64,000 nt of DNA, from contig JAJTTP010000010.1 in NCBI GenBank assembly GCA_023313575.1, forward strand, positions 124,001-188,000, in the 5' to 3' direction. The translations under genes were made by a program, and so were the position numbers. This document shows positions 33,167-43,942 of this stretch, in pieces (within the stretch, counting starts at the first letter, position 1; the number at the start of each line of letters is the position of its first letter). The notes under the pieces are model-generated. The model worked only from the letters and a program-made list of their open reading frames with translations. It searched no databases and was not told where the DNA came from. This DNA comes from Eutypella sp. D-1 (lineage: Eukaryota; Ascomycota; Sordariomycetes; Xylariales; Diatrypaceae).

Positions 33167-36034
33167 ATGGACGCTTCATCAGAAACATCCTTGGTATCGG
33201 TGAGAAGAGTCCAAGTTCTCTATATGTATTTTTTTATATCGCTACCATTTTCTAACCCGGAAATTGTCATGATTGCAGACATTAGAGACAAGGCTCTTAG
33301 CCTTACAGAAGCAGATCTCAGAGATCGACCAGAAATGCAACACTCTCTCGGGTACTGCAGGAAAACAGGTACCAGAGACACAAGGAATGACTGATTGTCA
33401 AGGGAATTTGATGGTTCTGAAACAACCTCCATAATTGATACACCTCAAAGTACTAACAATCTATTCAAGAAGCTCCCGGATGTTTTCAGCGGCCCGGCCA
33501 AGGCAACAGTAGAAAATGTAGGTTATGTTATCTTTCTCGTCCAGAATAATTAGACTTGATATCTAAAAACTTCGTACGACAGGAAGAGCCTAGCCCATAC
33601 TCTCGAGTCAAGATCATCAAAACATTTCAAGATCCTGCGACTGGTGAAAGAATTGAGCGCCAAGACGATACCCACAAAGCGAAGCTAGGCAAAAGCGATA
33701 ATCTCGCCTTTGTATTGAGAAAAACTGTACGCAACAAGTTTATGGATGAAGCGAATAATTCAGAGATCGACATACAGAATCTGGACCTGTGGCAACTTCT
33801 GAAAGATCACCTTGGAGACTACCCGTTTCACTTATTTCGATCGTCGCCGGTCACCCTCTATTCTCCGTATGAGGCGATAGTCTATTCATGGGATATGCTA
33901 AAACGCGCTGCAGCCGAAGAAGGAAAGAATGAAAAAGACAAATTAGCCCGTGAAGACTTGAAGGCCCTTTTGGATATACTGTCAGGCGGGTCATCAGGCG
34001 ACGCTAAGTTAGACAAGTATTTCAGGACCAGGGACATCTATCTGTGCGACAAGACGATCCAGTTCGACGATATCTGGACCATATTTCCTCCTGGAACTTT
34101 GGTATATGGAAGGCCGTTCCAAAACGAACATCAGGTGTTCATCGTTATGTACAACAATGGGTGCTGGCCACAGAGTAGCAACCGTCATCATCGATCTTTG
34201 ACTTGGTATCTCAACTGTTGGACATATGACTGGACAGGCTCAATGTTCCAGAGAACCGGGTTTACGATTCCGTTCGAGCACTTCGAGGGACAAAGACCTA
34301 TAACAGCGCTGCCTTACTATCCATTCGAACTACACAGCCATTGTGACTCAATACGATCTTCACTTGTCGAGCGGGGCAAAACGTTTCGACAACTCTGCAC
34401 TGCCAGACAAGGATCACGCCTGTTTGAATATGAAGGGGAATCAATCTTCGACAAAAAGGGGTTTTCTGGACTGGTACAAGGCGATGAGGGGGTCAAAACC
34501 GTCACTTCTTATGTATATGCTAATGCCTTCCAGGACGAGGGTGACACTCGGGCAATGCACTCAATCTTGGGTATTAATCCGGAAAGACGTCCCCACCTAA
34601 TGCAACCGCCCGAGGAACCTGGTGTTTTTAGGTCATCATACGTGAGTCATCTGGCGTCTCACATAGGACCCACTGTCAACCAAGTATATATTAATGTACT
34701 ATAGGTAAAGAGTAGGGTCATGGTTGACTACACGTCTTACTTCCGATATGGCTCTCCCAGCGCCCGCAATGGAATATTATATCCAAGTAGTATTAGAACA
34801 GATTGCCTCTGTTTCGATTGTGAAAAAAACGAAGGACTGCTTGCCAAGTACAGGACCCGATTCGATAAAGACGAGATGCAGCAGAATTGGAAGGATGAAC
34901 AGTACTTACTATGTCCTCCTCGTGTTCTCGGCTACGTTCTCAAAGAGAAGCAATGGGCACAGTTGCAAGTAACCTTTGTACAGGAAATCCCACCAAGCGA
35001 TCCGGACAACGCATGGCATACTAGATTACAGCTTGCCGATCCTAAAACCAAGGATCTACTTTTTGACCTTGTACAAAGTCACAGATCAACAACGGAACGA
35101 AACACTGATCGAAAAGAAGCCGCCCTCGAAGTGGATGATATTGTGCCCGGGAAAGGGAAGGGACTTGTTATCTTGCTCTATGGTATTGCTTCATTCCGTT
35201 GCTCTTTCATTATTGGGCACAGTTTATGTGCTAACCAGAGTGTATAGGACCACCGGGGGTAGGAAAAACATCAACTGCAGAAACTATTGCCGTTGCTACA
35301 GGCAAACCTCTACTTTCCATTGGAGTTTCCGACGTTGGCACAAGGGCTCGACATGTAGAATCCAATCTTTCGAAGATATTTGCTCTTGCCACTTCTTGGC
35401 AGGCAATCCTACTTCTGTATGTCGTAGTTTATTCTAAAATATCGGATTAGACATTAACAACATCTTAGTGATGAAGCAGACGTTTTTCTTGAGAGTCGTG
35501 GACGCGGCATGGCTGCGACAACAGATAGAAACGCACTCGTTTCAGGTAAGAGAAACCGACCAAAGTTAACTTAGATGCATGCTCATTCATTGTACAGTAT
35601 TCCTTCGAGTCCTTGAGTACTATCAAGGAATCATGTTCCTAACAACAAACCAAATCGCTCAGTTCGACGTTGCCATACCATCTCGAATACACATTTCCGT
35701 CCGGTACGAGAGCCTGAAGCCAGCACAGATGGAGCAGATTTTCAAAGGCTTTCTTCAGCCACTAGAGGAGAAGAGATTAGTCGATAACTATGCCGATATC
35801 CTGGAGTGGCTCAAGGAAGATGTATACATCATCGGGTTCGATGGGCGACAGATTCGGAATATTATTACCACAGCCCTGGGATTGGCTCGCGCGGAGGCAA
35901 AGCATGGAAGGGGCAAAGGAAACCTCACCAAGCAGCACCTGAGAGCTGTCGTCAACAATACACGCTCATTCAAATCAGATTTCACCGTACAGTACGATCG
36001 GTACATTAACGCACAGGAGAAGTTGATCCAATGA
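33167..36034 (+). CDS. AAA+ ATPase with long N-terminal domain, 796 aa
   Basis: Eight exons join in frame: 33167-33199, 33279-33368, 33470-33517, 33583-34641, 34705-35182, 35248-35416, 35469-35545 and 35598-36034. Donors include GTGAGA, GTGAGT, GTATGT and GTAAGA; a TACTAAC branch precedes exon 3. The small second exon encodes a coiled coil (LETRLLALQKQISEIDQKC). Next is a domain of about 350 residues typical of fungal AAA+ proteins annotated DUF7025. The ATPase core shows Walker A GPPGVGKT (570-577), Walker B ILLLDEAD (623-630), sensor TTN (667-669) and an arginine in IPSRI. All catalytic positions look intact. Substrate is unknown; the family is diverse and often lineage-specific. Divergent from the STAND-like gene. 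Confidence 0.8.
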
Positions 36035-36793
36035 GCCCGGGCGGGGAGGGGGCCACTTGAATACGTCTAACTCCGTACTTGTTACTTATGACACCTATAA
36101 CTATGTACCTAGGTAGCAATGAAACTTTATTGTGTGAAGTGCCATTAGGTGCCTAAGGGAAGGACCGTGTTTACGATTCAGCCCCTATAGTGGATTTAGT
36201 GGAAAAGGGGGCGGGGCATTGAATAAGGCGGGGCAGATATCCTACTCAGCTCTAACAATCGATAATTATGCCTACGACCCGACTACTCTAAACGTTATTG
36301 GCTCTTCAACTTTTATGAGATGATTTCTAGGAGATTGGAATGGTCGCTACTACCTTTATTTAGATTTCCTGAAAATATAAGAACAGAATACATGAAAACT
36401 CATAAGACGGCATGTAAACTATGATATAGCGATGTTAATCCTGGACAATCCCACGACTCTGGTACAGTATGTTTTGCAAAGCTGTCTCAGAGTAAGGTGA
36501 GTATTAGGCCTCTGGCATTGAACACATTCTCGTAGGGACTGGGATTTAGATACCTAAGTACCTAGGTATCATTCTCCTCAGTACATATCGCGTAAAAGGC
36601 TGTCTCCATTCTTCGCCTACATTGGTGCCCAGGAGCCTACATACTACCCCTCATAGTGTCAGGTGGACTACTATCCAGAAAGGCGATACAATTGCAGCTG
36701 ATATTTACCAGTATTTACATAATTCTCCAAGTTTTAATCATATGAGCGCTCTTACACCACCCGACCCCGCCCGTTCTCTTCCCCCCTCCCCCT
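36035..36793. other. Spacer between convergent genes
   Basis: Two exact TACCTAGGTA palindromes lie here, at 36106-36115 and 36559-36568. No gene is seen. Confidence 0.5.
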
Positions 36794-39700
36794 TCAGCAG
36801 CAAGTCCAAAGCCTCTCTGGATTTCGCGGGACCTTCCATTTCTCTTTACCGGGGTTTTTGATCCTGGGATTATCCAGGATCCCCATAGCTTTGACATTGT
36901 AGCCCTCGATCCACCAGTCGTGCTCCGTCCTCCAGGCGTTAGGCGCAAACCAGCGGCTCACGCCATCCGGCATGTGCAGCGTGCCGAAGGCATTCTCCCG
37001 GTTCCCATACGCGACGACCCGCAGCTCGTGCTCGGTCCCTGGCCTCAATGTGTCCAGCTCGATTACATACGGCTGGACGGCAATCACACCGACGCGGACG
37101 CCATCCAGGAAAACGGCGAGAACAGGCGCTACGAAGTGCGGGACGTGTACAATTGTCCTTTCACTAGACGAGGACTTGAAGCGGCATATGTAAGTCACAT
37201 TTCCAGCGTAGAAAGGGAGGCCTTGGATTGCCCAGTTTCCGAAGTCGATACGGGACAGGTCAAGCGACCGAATCGTGCATCTTCGCCCGCGCACCTGAAC
37301 GCTAAAGTCTCCCAGCAAGTACATTCGCTCAAGGTTGGTGAGGAGACCGAACGGTACCAATGTCTCCAAAATGTGTGCCCCCGGCGTGATCCCGTGCGGC
37401 ATGTCAAACAGAGAAATATCTTCGTCGACCCAATGACCGCGTCGTTCCGTCGAGATGGGACTGCCATCTAACGTGATTCCGGAACCTTTTTGATGCTCTA
37501 AGGCGAGCTGTGATGAAGATATTGTCGTCTCACAATGTATCTCGTACCTTAGCTTGATCGTTGTCTTTGGAACCCGCGAACTAGCTGGGATAGTCCAGGG
37601 TTGGCGGTAGGCTTCGCCTTTGAGCGGTAGCGATAAGCGCTCTCTGACTATGTTGTCGATGCGGTAAATTTCCGTTGCATCTTCCCATGTCTGACCGCCG
37701 TCTAGACTAAACGAGGCATAATCAAGGAGAAGAACATTGGGCTCCGATAGCTCGATACCGCGGAGCTCGACAAGGCTCGTTGTCGTCCAATCGTCTCTAT
37801 AAATCGATTGCTTATTAGTAGGCGTCGGACGAACGAGTGCTTCATCGTTCGATCGCGGCTTCAATGAAAGGAGTAGACTGCCGCAAGCCTCAAAATGCCA
37901 GTTGAGCCAGGTCCACCCGGTAAGGCATGTTGACTCGACATCCCATTTGCCGCCTGTCATGGTATCTAAGACAACTGTGTTCCAGAGACCCCGAATACCG
38001 ACTTCTGTTGGAAAGTAGCGCTTTCGGTGGGTGTTGCAGATAAACAAAAACATCTCGCCATTATCATCACGTAGCTGGTATAGCATTGTCTGTGCGGCAC
38101 TTCCATCATCTTTAAGGAGAACTTTAACGTCTCTATACGGTTCCAGTGAGGATAGAAGGTGATGCTCGGTCCAAGGAACATAGGAGAATGCTGAGAAAAC
38201 TGAGTCGATGTTGAGCGATTTCGTGCCATCAAGTAGTGATGGCTGAACACCGGCGACCAAGACTTGGCCGCCTGCCTCAGCAAAGCGCTCGAGCCTCTCA
38301 AGTGTGGACGATCGAATCGTTTTAAGATTAGGGACTATAATTGCTCCGTACCGGCATTTTCCGACGGGGAATGGCGACTGCGGCTGAATCGACTCCAACG
38401 GCGTCTGTAAAGGAAGGAGGCTCTCAGAGATGAAGTCAAAATCGACCGTACCGAACGACAGCCAGTTTGTCAATGACTCAAATGCCTGCTCGCGGAATCT
38501 TGTCTCGGAGGCATTCAGATCTATGGGCCCGTAACAGAGCCAGAAGCTCTCGATAGGGTGGATAACTGCAACCCGGGTTCTGGGAATTCCCCGGGTCATA
38601 GCTACGTTCACCCGGGCGAAATGGTCTTCTATACACTTGTACTCCTTGTACCAAGGGCTCTGATAGCCGATGCATGCTGGGTAATCTCGTTTTGATTCTC
38701 CCGCCATGCTTACCTGCATCAACGCATTAGATTCAACAAGTATACGATAGATAAGCCGACCGGTTGATGCTTTATACTTACCCAGGCCAGATGGTGAACT
38801 CTGAGCGTGATACCCAAGGCTGCCTGCCAGTCCCCGGCCCCTTTATGCCCCGCAAACGTAAATGTCCAACCAGTGACACCGTATAGCTCACACATGACGC
38901 CCTGAGCGCCGTTCTGCCGCGCCACGCTTGTGGCTTGCTTAACTGTGTTGTACTCCAGTTGATCACAAAGCATGTCAACGCCTGGCATGTCAAGGTTTCG
39001 GTAACATCTCATGGCCTCGCCAAGCGCTTGGGTCTGTGACAGAAGCGTGGGCTCCTTCATCATATGACCTATCAATGCTATGTTCTTCCCCCTACACCAT
39101 TGAGCGACAGTATCCATGAACGCTGACACGAACCGCTCACAGACGTGATCATGGAAGTGATAGCGGGTCTGGAGACAAGGTGCTTCATTCGGTACATCTG
39201 ATGGTGGGATATCCCAGAATATACTCGGTAGCTCATCTAGGATATCATATCCGTACTGCTCGCGGAAGGTCTCTGGAAGATCCTTTGACCATGGTATCAG
39301 CAGGTCAGAAGAGTCGGTACTCTTCCGCAGTTGCGACTTGTGCGCAAACTGCGGCTCATCCGTAAAAATTGACGGGACGGTCTTGCCAAAGTCGGTCGCG
39401 AGATGTTGATAGTACCGCTCGTGAGTTAGCTTGATGAACTTTTGAGTCGCTCTGACGTTCAGAGTATCCACATAAGTCTGGCTATTGAACCACTCCGACG
39501 GGGGGTTAGGCTCGACATAGGCAAACCAAGTATCTGGGTGGTTCTCTTCATCATCTGCAAGTCGCTTGGCGGAACTGATTCCCGCTTCATTGAACTGTAT
39601 GCGATAGCGCGCGACCAAATGCCCCAGCTCGCTTCGACTTGCTTTGCCGTTTGCTCCTTGAACAGGTCTACCATGGTCAGATATCAGTCTAAGTTAAAGG

Positions 39701-40160
39701 GAAAAAGCCGAAAAGCGGCAATGAGACCTTGGATAACTAACTTTAGTAACACAAAGGATCCATAGGGTCTTTTAGTCAATAGCAAATGAAGTGCCTTATA
39801 ATCGGCTTCGTCAGCCACGACTAAACCCCCTGCCACGCCGCTCGGCCACCGGTCTTCATCGTATAGACATGCCAGGAGTCCTCTGTCTCGAGCAACATCC
39901 ACGCAGGCTTTGACGAGGGACAGGAACTCCTTGCCCATATACGGTGTGTCGAGGCCAGTGCGGCTGTGTATGTGGAAACCCCCCATCCCCATCTGCTGAA
40001 AGCTTTCAATCTGGCGCATGAGCTGATCATGCCTGAGCTTCGCATTCCAAGACCAGAATGGCGCTCCGCGATACTCTGAGGGAGGATGGGAGAAGATGTA
40101 ATCCTGCCATTGCGCCCTACACCGGGGGTATGTCAATGGGTTCATATTGCTGTCGGTCAT
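36794..40160 (-). CDS. Alpha-L-rhamnosidase-like (GH106-like) glycoside hydrolase, 1081 aa
   Basis: Three exons, 40160-39742, 39688-38782 and 38713-36794, with donors GTTAGT and GTAAGT. The N-terminal barrel carries YRGAPFWSWNAKLRHDQLMR, MGMGGFHIHSRTGLDTPYMG and ACLYDEDRWPSG. A later motif LAWVSMAGESKRDYPACIGY spans the second splice junction, supporting the model. The C-terminal third is beta-rich with a carbohydrate-binding-like jelly roll ending near ENAFGTLHMPDGVSRWF. The pattern fits proteins related to GH106 alpha-L-rhamnosidases; substrate and catalysis are inferred, not shown. No signal peptide is seen from the MTDSNMNPLTYPRC start, so it is probably intracellular and acts on imported oligosaccharides. 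An in-frame upstream start (40280) is less likely. It shares a promoter region with a sugar transporter. Confidence 0.7.
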
Positions 40161-40672
40161 TGTCCAGGTCGTTTGAGCTTTGCTCGAAAGGCCTAAATGG
40201 TCTGGGGGATGCCGTATGAATTTGATATTTCCGATCTGACATGTAATCCCATCGAGCTTGGAAGGATAAATAATGACCACCTTATGCTCGCCATTACTTG
40301 ACCCGAGTCCGCTGCCATCGGCTCTAGGCCCTGGTCTATGACATGGAATATCTAGTCCCAGGGAGGTTACCCCTCAATGATTACAGAAGTCCACACGAAT
40401 CCGGGGGGATTTCCAGACCCACCAAGTTGGAGACCCCAGGTTGGAACTGTCCGGGGAAACAGGGAAACGTGCAGCATCAGCAAAACCAATATTCCGGGGT
40501 GTGTGGGGTAATGGGGTAAAGGGCCAGGGGCCTGGTCATCTTGTTATGATGCTTTTTTGGAGTTGGGCCTGGGTTTAAAAGAAGGAATCTGGACTCTTCG
40601 GTGGTCAGGACTTATCTCGTCACTCAGTTATGCATTTATCTTACTGAGAGAGACAGGTGAGAGACTGCGACG
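40161..40672. promoter_or_regulatory. Bidirectional promoter with CreA-type motifs
   Basis: 512 bp between the hydrolase and sugar transporter starts. Four matches to the carbon-repressor consensus SYGGRG lie within 110 bp: CCGGGG at 40401, 40451 and 40494, and GTGGGG at 40503. A TTTAAAAG element at about 40574 is placed to be the transporter TATA box. Clustering suggests glucose repression of both genes; this is inferred from known CreA biology in Aspergillus and relatives. Confidence 0.5.
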
Positions 40673-42385
40673 ATGTTCAAACCTAACACGACTGCGCTCT
40701 GCTCAGTCGGAATTGCTCTGGGAGGGTATGCACTAATCATATTGCCCCCGAGTGCCACTGTGTTCCTAACAACCTCACCAGTCTCGTCTACGGTGTCGAC
40801 ACGGGTATAGTCGCGACCACCATCGCCCATGACTCGTTCAAGCTGTACATGTTCGGAAGCCTCAAGGGGAATACCTCCCTAACAGGTGCAATTGTCTCAT
40901 GCTATTATGCCGGTACTTGCGTCGGTAGTTTCTCTACCGGTGCTCTCATGGACAGGTTTGGACGGAAATGGCTCCTCTTCGTCTCGACCCTGTTCACTAT
41001 CGTCGGATCTGCCATCCAGTGTGGTGCCGTCAATATTGGGATGATGATCGGGGGCCGTAGCGTTGCTGGCGCGGCTGCTGGCGCGCTGCTCACTGTCGTC
41101 CCGCCTTACATCGCCGAGCTCTCGCCCCCAGACAACCGTGCGCGGCTGGTTTCTATGAAAGGCCTGCAGACTGCTATCGGTTATCTCATTGCTAACTGGA
41201 TAGGCTATGCCGGATCTTATGCTGTCGGCGATGCGCAGTGGCGAATTCCACTTGCAATGCAAATCCCACCTGCTGCTCTGCTTCTTGTTCTTACCGCTTT
41301 CCTCCCGGACTCCCCTCGATGGCGTAAGTTCACAGGATCGTTCCGCAATCTACTCCCCATGCAATTAGTCACTAATGAAACCGCTTTACTGTCAGTCGTA
41401 TCTAAGGAGCGCCACGAAGATGCATACAAAGTTCTCTCCAACTTGCACGCGGAGCGAGGTGAGGAATTCATCCAAAGAGAGCTGCTCGAGATCCAGGAAC
41501 AGCTGGCACTTGAACAGGCTCGCCGCAGTAGCTCCAGCTGGGCCGAATTATTCACCCTGCGGTACGCGAGGCGCGTCCTTCTCGCATGCTTTATAATGAA
41601 CATGACCAAGCTCTCCGGGAGCGGCATCGTCCAGAACTACCAGTCCCTTTTCTATGCCGGCCTTGGCTTCAAGGGGAAAACGATACTGTTAATCAGCGGT
41701 TTCTATGGAATAATGGGAGTCATTGGACAGCTGATCAATATCGCGTGGGTGTCCGATAAGTGGCCGCGACGACGGACTGTCAGTAAGTACCCCCCCCTTC
41801 CCGATCCCAGCGCTTTATAAGCCCGCGTATGATACTAGAAACTTACTTACCGCCTTGTCCGATGTAGTTGTCGGCTCCGTCGTATTATCACTATTCCTGA
41901 CCTTACTGATGCTCATGTCCAAGTATTTCGGTGACGGGAGCAACCTCGCGGGGGCGGCCGCGGGGGTGGCCTTCGTCTTTCTGTTCTCCGGCTTCTACGC
42001 TGTCTTCTTTAACAGCACTGTCTGGGTTCTAGTGTCCGAGATCTTCCCGCAGCATCTTCGCGGGAACGGGAATTCCCTGGCCGTATTCTCTATGTCCGTG
42101 ACCAACATCTGGTTCTCACAGGTCACGCCGTTGGCAATGGACGCGATCTCCTGGCGATTCTATCTCGTGATAATTGGTATGAACCTCGCCGCCGCCGTCA
42201 TCTACTGGATGTGGCTGCCCGAGACTAACCAGCTCTCGCTTGAGGAGATCGCTGGTGCGTTTGGAGATGATGTCGCGAAGGGCAAGCTAGATGGACTGCA
42301 CATGGAAGCTGCTGATGATAATAAGCCGGCTGGGGCTATCGAGATTGAACAATCCAATCAGCAGATCTCTCGAAAGAAAGATTAG
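40673..42385 (+). CDS. MFS sugar transporter, 499 aa
   Basis: Four exons: 40673-40725, 40782-41323, 41396-41782 and 41868-42385. The 72-nt intron at 41324-41395 is open in frame; removing it restores PDSPRWLVSKERHEDAYKVL, the conserved loop after helix 6. Other sugar-porter signatures are VYGVDTGIVATT in helix 1, DRFGRKWLLF between helices 2 and 3, GRSVAGAAAGALLTVVPPYIAEL in helix 4, and WVLVSEIFPQHLRGNGNSLA near helix 10. About 12 membrane helices are predicted, ending with a short charged cytosolic tail. It belongs to the fungal proton-coupled sugar importers of the plasma membrane. The divergent neighbour is a rhamnosidase-like hydrolase, so the sugar may be rhamnose or a rhamnoside. Confidence 0.9.
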
Positions 42386-42784
42386 GTTTGATTAGGGCAA
42401 TACTTCGCTCTAACCATATCAAAGGTCATGCGACTAGGGTCAACTCATAGGTACCGTTCATCAAGTCTTCGTCGTGAGTGACGCGGTTGCCGCTAGGCGG
42501 CTATTATACTGTTAATCTTCAAGTTTGTAACGGCCGGGTCCCGTAACCTTGTCCTATTGAGTGTAGGGTTGATGGATGGTTACGTTTAGTACGTATCCCA
42601 CTTTTCTAAACGTAACTAGACTTCACCCCTTTATATATATACACACACATCAGGGGGTATATACACAAAAGCTTCGGGGAGTAACGAATCGCATCGGCAA
42701 CTGTATCATCCATGCTCCAGTCAGTTACCTTGTACATCGTCTTTGTCTTCGACATTGTGGTTATTCTCGGACCTGATGACACAA
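42386..42784. other. Short spacer between convergent genes
   Basis: Holds a TA/CA microsatellite near 42632-42650 just beyond the RNase H-domain gene stop. Nothing else is seen. Confidence 0.45.
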
Positions 42785-43624
42785 TCATTGCTGAACCACG
42801 CCGCCATCAATCGTAGCTAGCGCCAAGCTTCTCGCCAGGCCTTGTTGACGGGTAGGGTTTGCTGTCTGTATTTGAGCCTTCTTTCTTGGCGGCAACGACT
42901 CAGTCGCTGGCGCGACATCGTCTCTCATCTCATCGAAGGCCTCTTCTGCCTTCCTCTTCTTCCTCAACTCCATCAACACGGTGAAGTGGACAGACGGCAA
43001 GATCGGCCCGAGGTTTATAGGAACCCGGACAGTGGTGCATTGTCTTTCATCATGCTGAATGTTGAAACTAGGCTCGATGCGGACTTCGGACGCGAGTCCG
43101 GCGAGCATATCAGCCCGCTCATTGCCATCGACACCGACGTGACCCTTCACCCAGTGCAGCTCCAGCTTCATGTTTATTTTGGCGGCCCGGCAAAGGGAGA
43201 TGGCTAGTTGTCGCATGCTTCTATTGGGGATACTAGGGAACTTCTTCTTGTTGTTTCTTTTCTTCCTTTTCGGGAGCGACGGGGGGGACATGCAATTTTT
43301 GAGCCAGTGTGTGGGGGCGTCACAGTCGACAAAGACATATACAACTGGCTCTTGATCATGGTGTCGTCGAAACTCCGTTAGCTCCTTGGCCGCTAGCTCA
43401 ACTGCCTGTGCAGTCGCTAGAAACTCAGCCTCAGTCGATGTGGAGATGTCTGTCGCTGTGAAGGCCACATCGATCCACTCAGCATTGGCAGGGCGTTTAT
43501 ATGAGATCCCTGTACCAATAAAAGGGCCTTTGTTTTCACGAGACCCATCGGGGAAGAAGTAAACCTCGTCATCGGTCTTGAAGGATGCGTCTGCAAAAAA
43601 TACGAAGCGTGGAGCTCCGTTCAT
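42785..43624 (-). CDS. RNase H-domain protein, 279 aa
   Basis: Single exon. The RNase H fold covers about residues 5-180 with all four acidic positions of the retroelement-type enzyme: Asp12 (FFADAS), Glu67 (STEAEF), Asp100 (VYVFVDCD) and Asp172 (HWVKGHVGVDGNERAD). A Lys/Arg/Asn-rich insert (KRKKRNNKKK) sits in the middle, and the last 80 residues are charged with possible nuclear-localisation clusters (RKKRKAEE, PPRKKAQ). The HWVKGH-x-G-x-x-GNERAD motif is the form found in non-LTR reverse transcriptases and their free-standing derivatives, so this may be a domesticated retroelement domain. No reverse transcriptase lies nearby; a solo LTR sits 78 bp upstream of the start. Confidence 0.8.
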   Translation of the reverse strand: MNGAPRFVFFADASFKTDDEVYFFPDGSRENKGPFIGTGISYKRPANAEWIDVAFTATDISTSTEAEFLATAQAVELAAKELTEFRRHHDQEPVVYVFVDCDAPTHWLKNCMSPPSLPKRKKRNNKKKFPSIPNRSMRQLAISLCRAAKINMKLELHWVKGHVGVDGNERADMLAGLASEVRIEPSFNIQHDERQCTTVRVPINLGPILPSVHFTVLMELRKKRKAEEAFDEMRDDVAPATESLPPRKKAQIQTANPTRQQGLARSLALATIDGGVVQQ

Positions 43625-43701
43625 CTTTTTAGTCGAGGTGACATGTTTTGCAAAGTTTATCGCATTCTTTTCCCCTTTCCTAATTGCCTTCGGAAGGATG
43701 C

Positions 43702-43942
43702 TGTAACGAAGCCGTCACCACTGGTCTTGATTTTAGATAACAAAGGGCGTAGAAGGGTAAATACTTAGATTGATCGCTGGCTAGCTAAAAGAGAGACTAT
43801 CTAGATGGGAGTGATCCCATACCCTTTATATAGAAAAGAGGCATCACCAAAAAGGGTGTTGCCAAGACCTATCTTGGCAACACTATCTTCACGTGACCGT
43901 TATCAGAGGGGAGACTACCCATGGAATGGGTGGTTTGTAACA
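43702..43942 (+). mobile_element. Solo LTR, 241 bp
   Basis: Begins TGTAACG and ends GTAACA, with the TG...CA termini of LTR retrotransposons, and is flanked by a perfect 5-bp target duplication GATGC (43697-43701 and 43943-43947). A CTTTATATAG element near 43826 is a likely internal TATA box, pointing to transcription on the plus strand. No internal retroelement genes are present, so it arose by LTR-LTR recombination. The pre-insertion target GGAAG-GATGC-CTTCC is palindromic. Confidence 0.8.

Noticed and set aside
41324..41395. Reading the sugar transporter through this stretch as coding
   Set aside because: It is open in frame but starts GTAAGT, ends CAG, and its removal restores the conserved SPRWLVSKERHEDA loop, so it is an intron.
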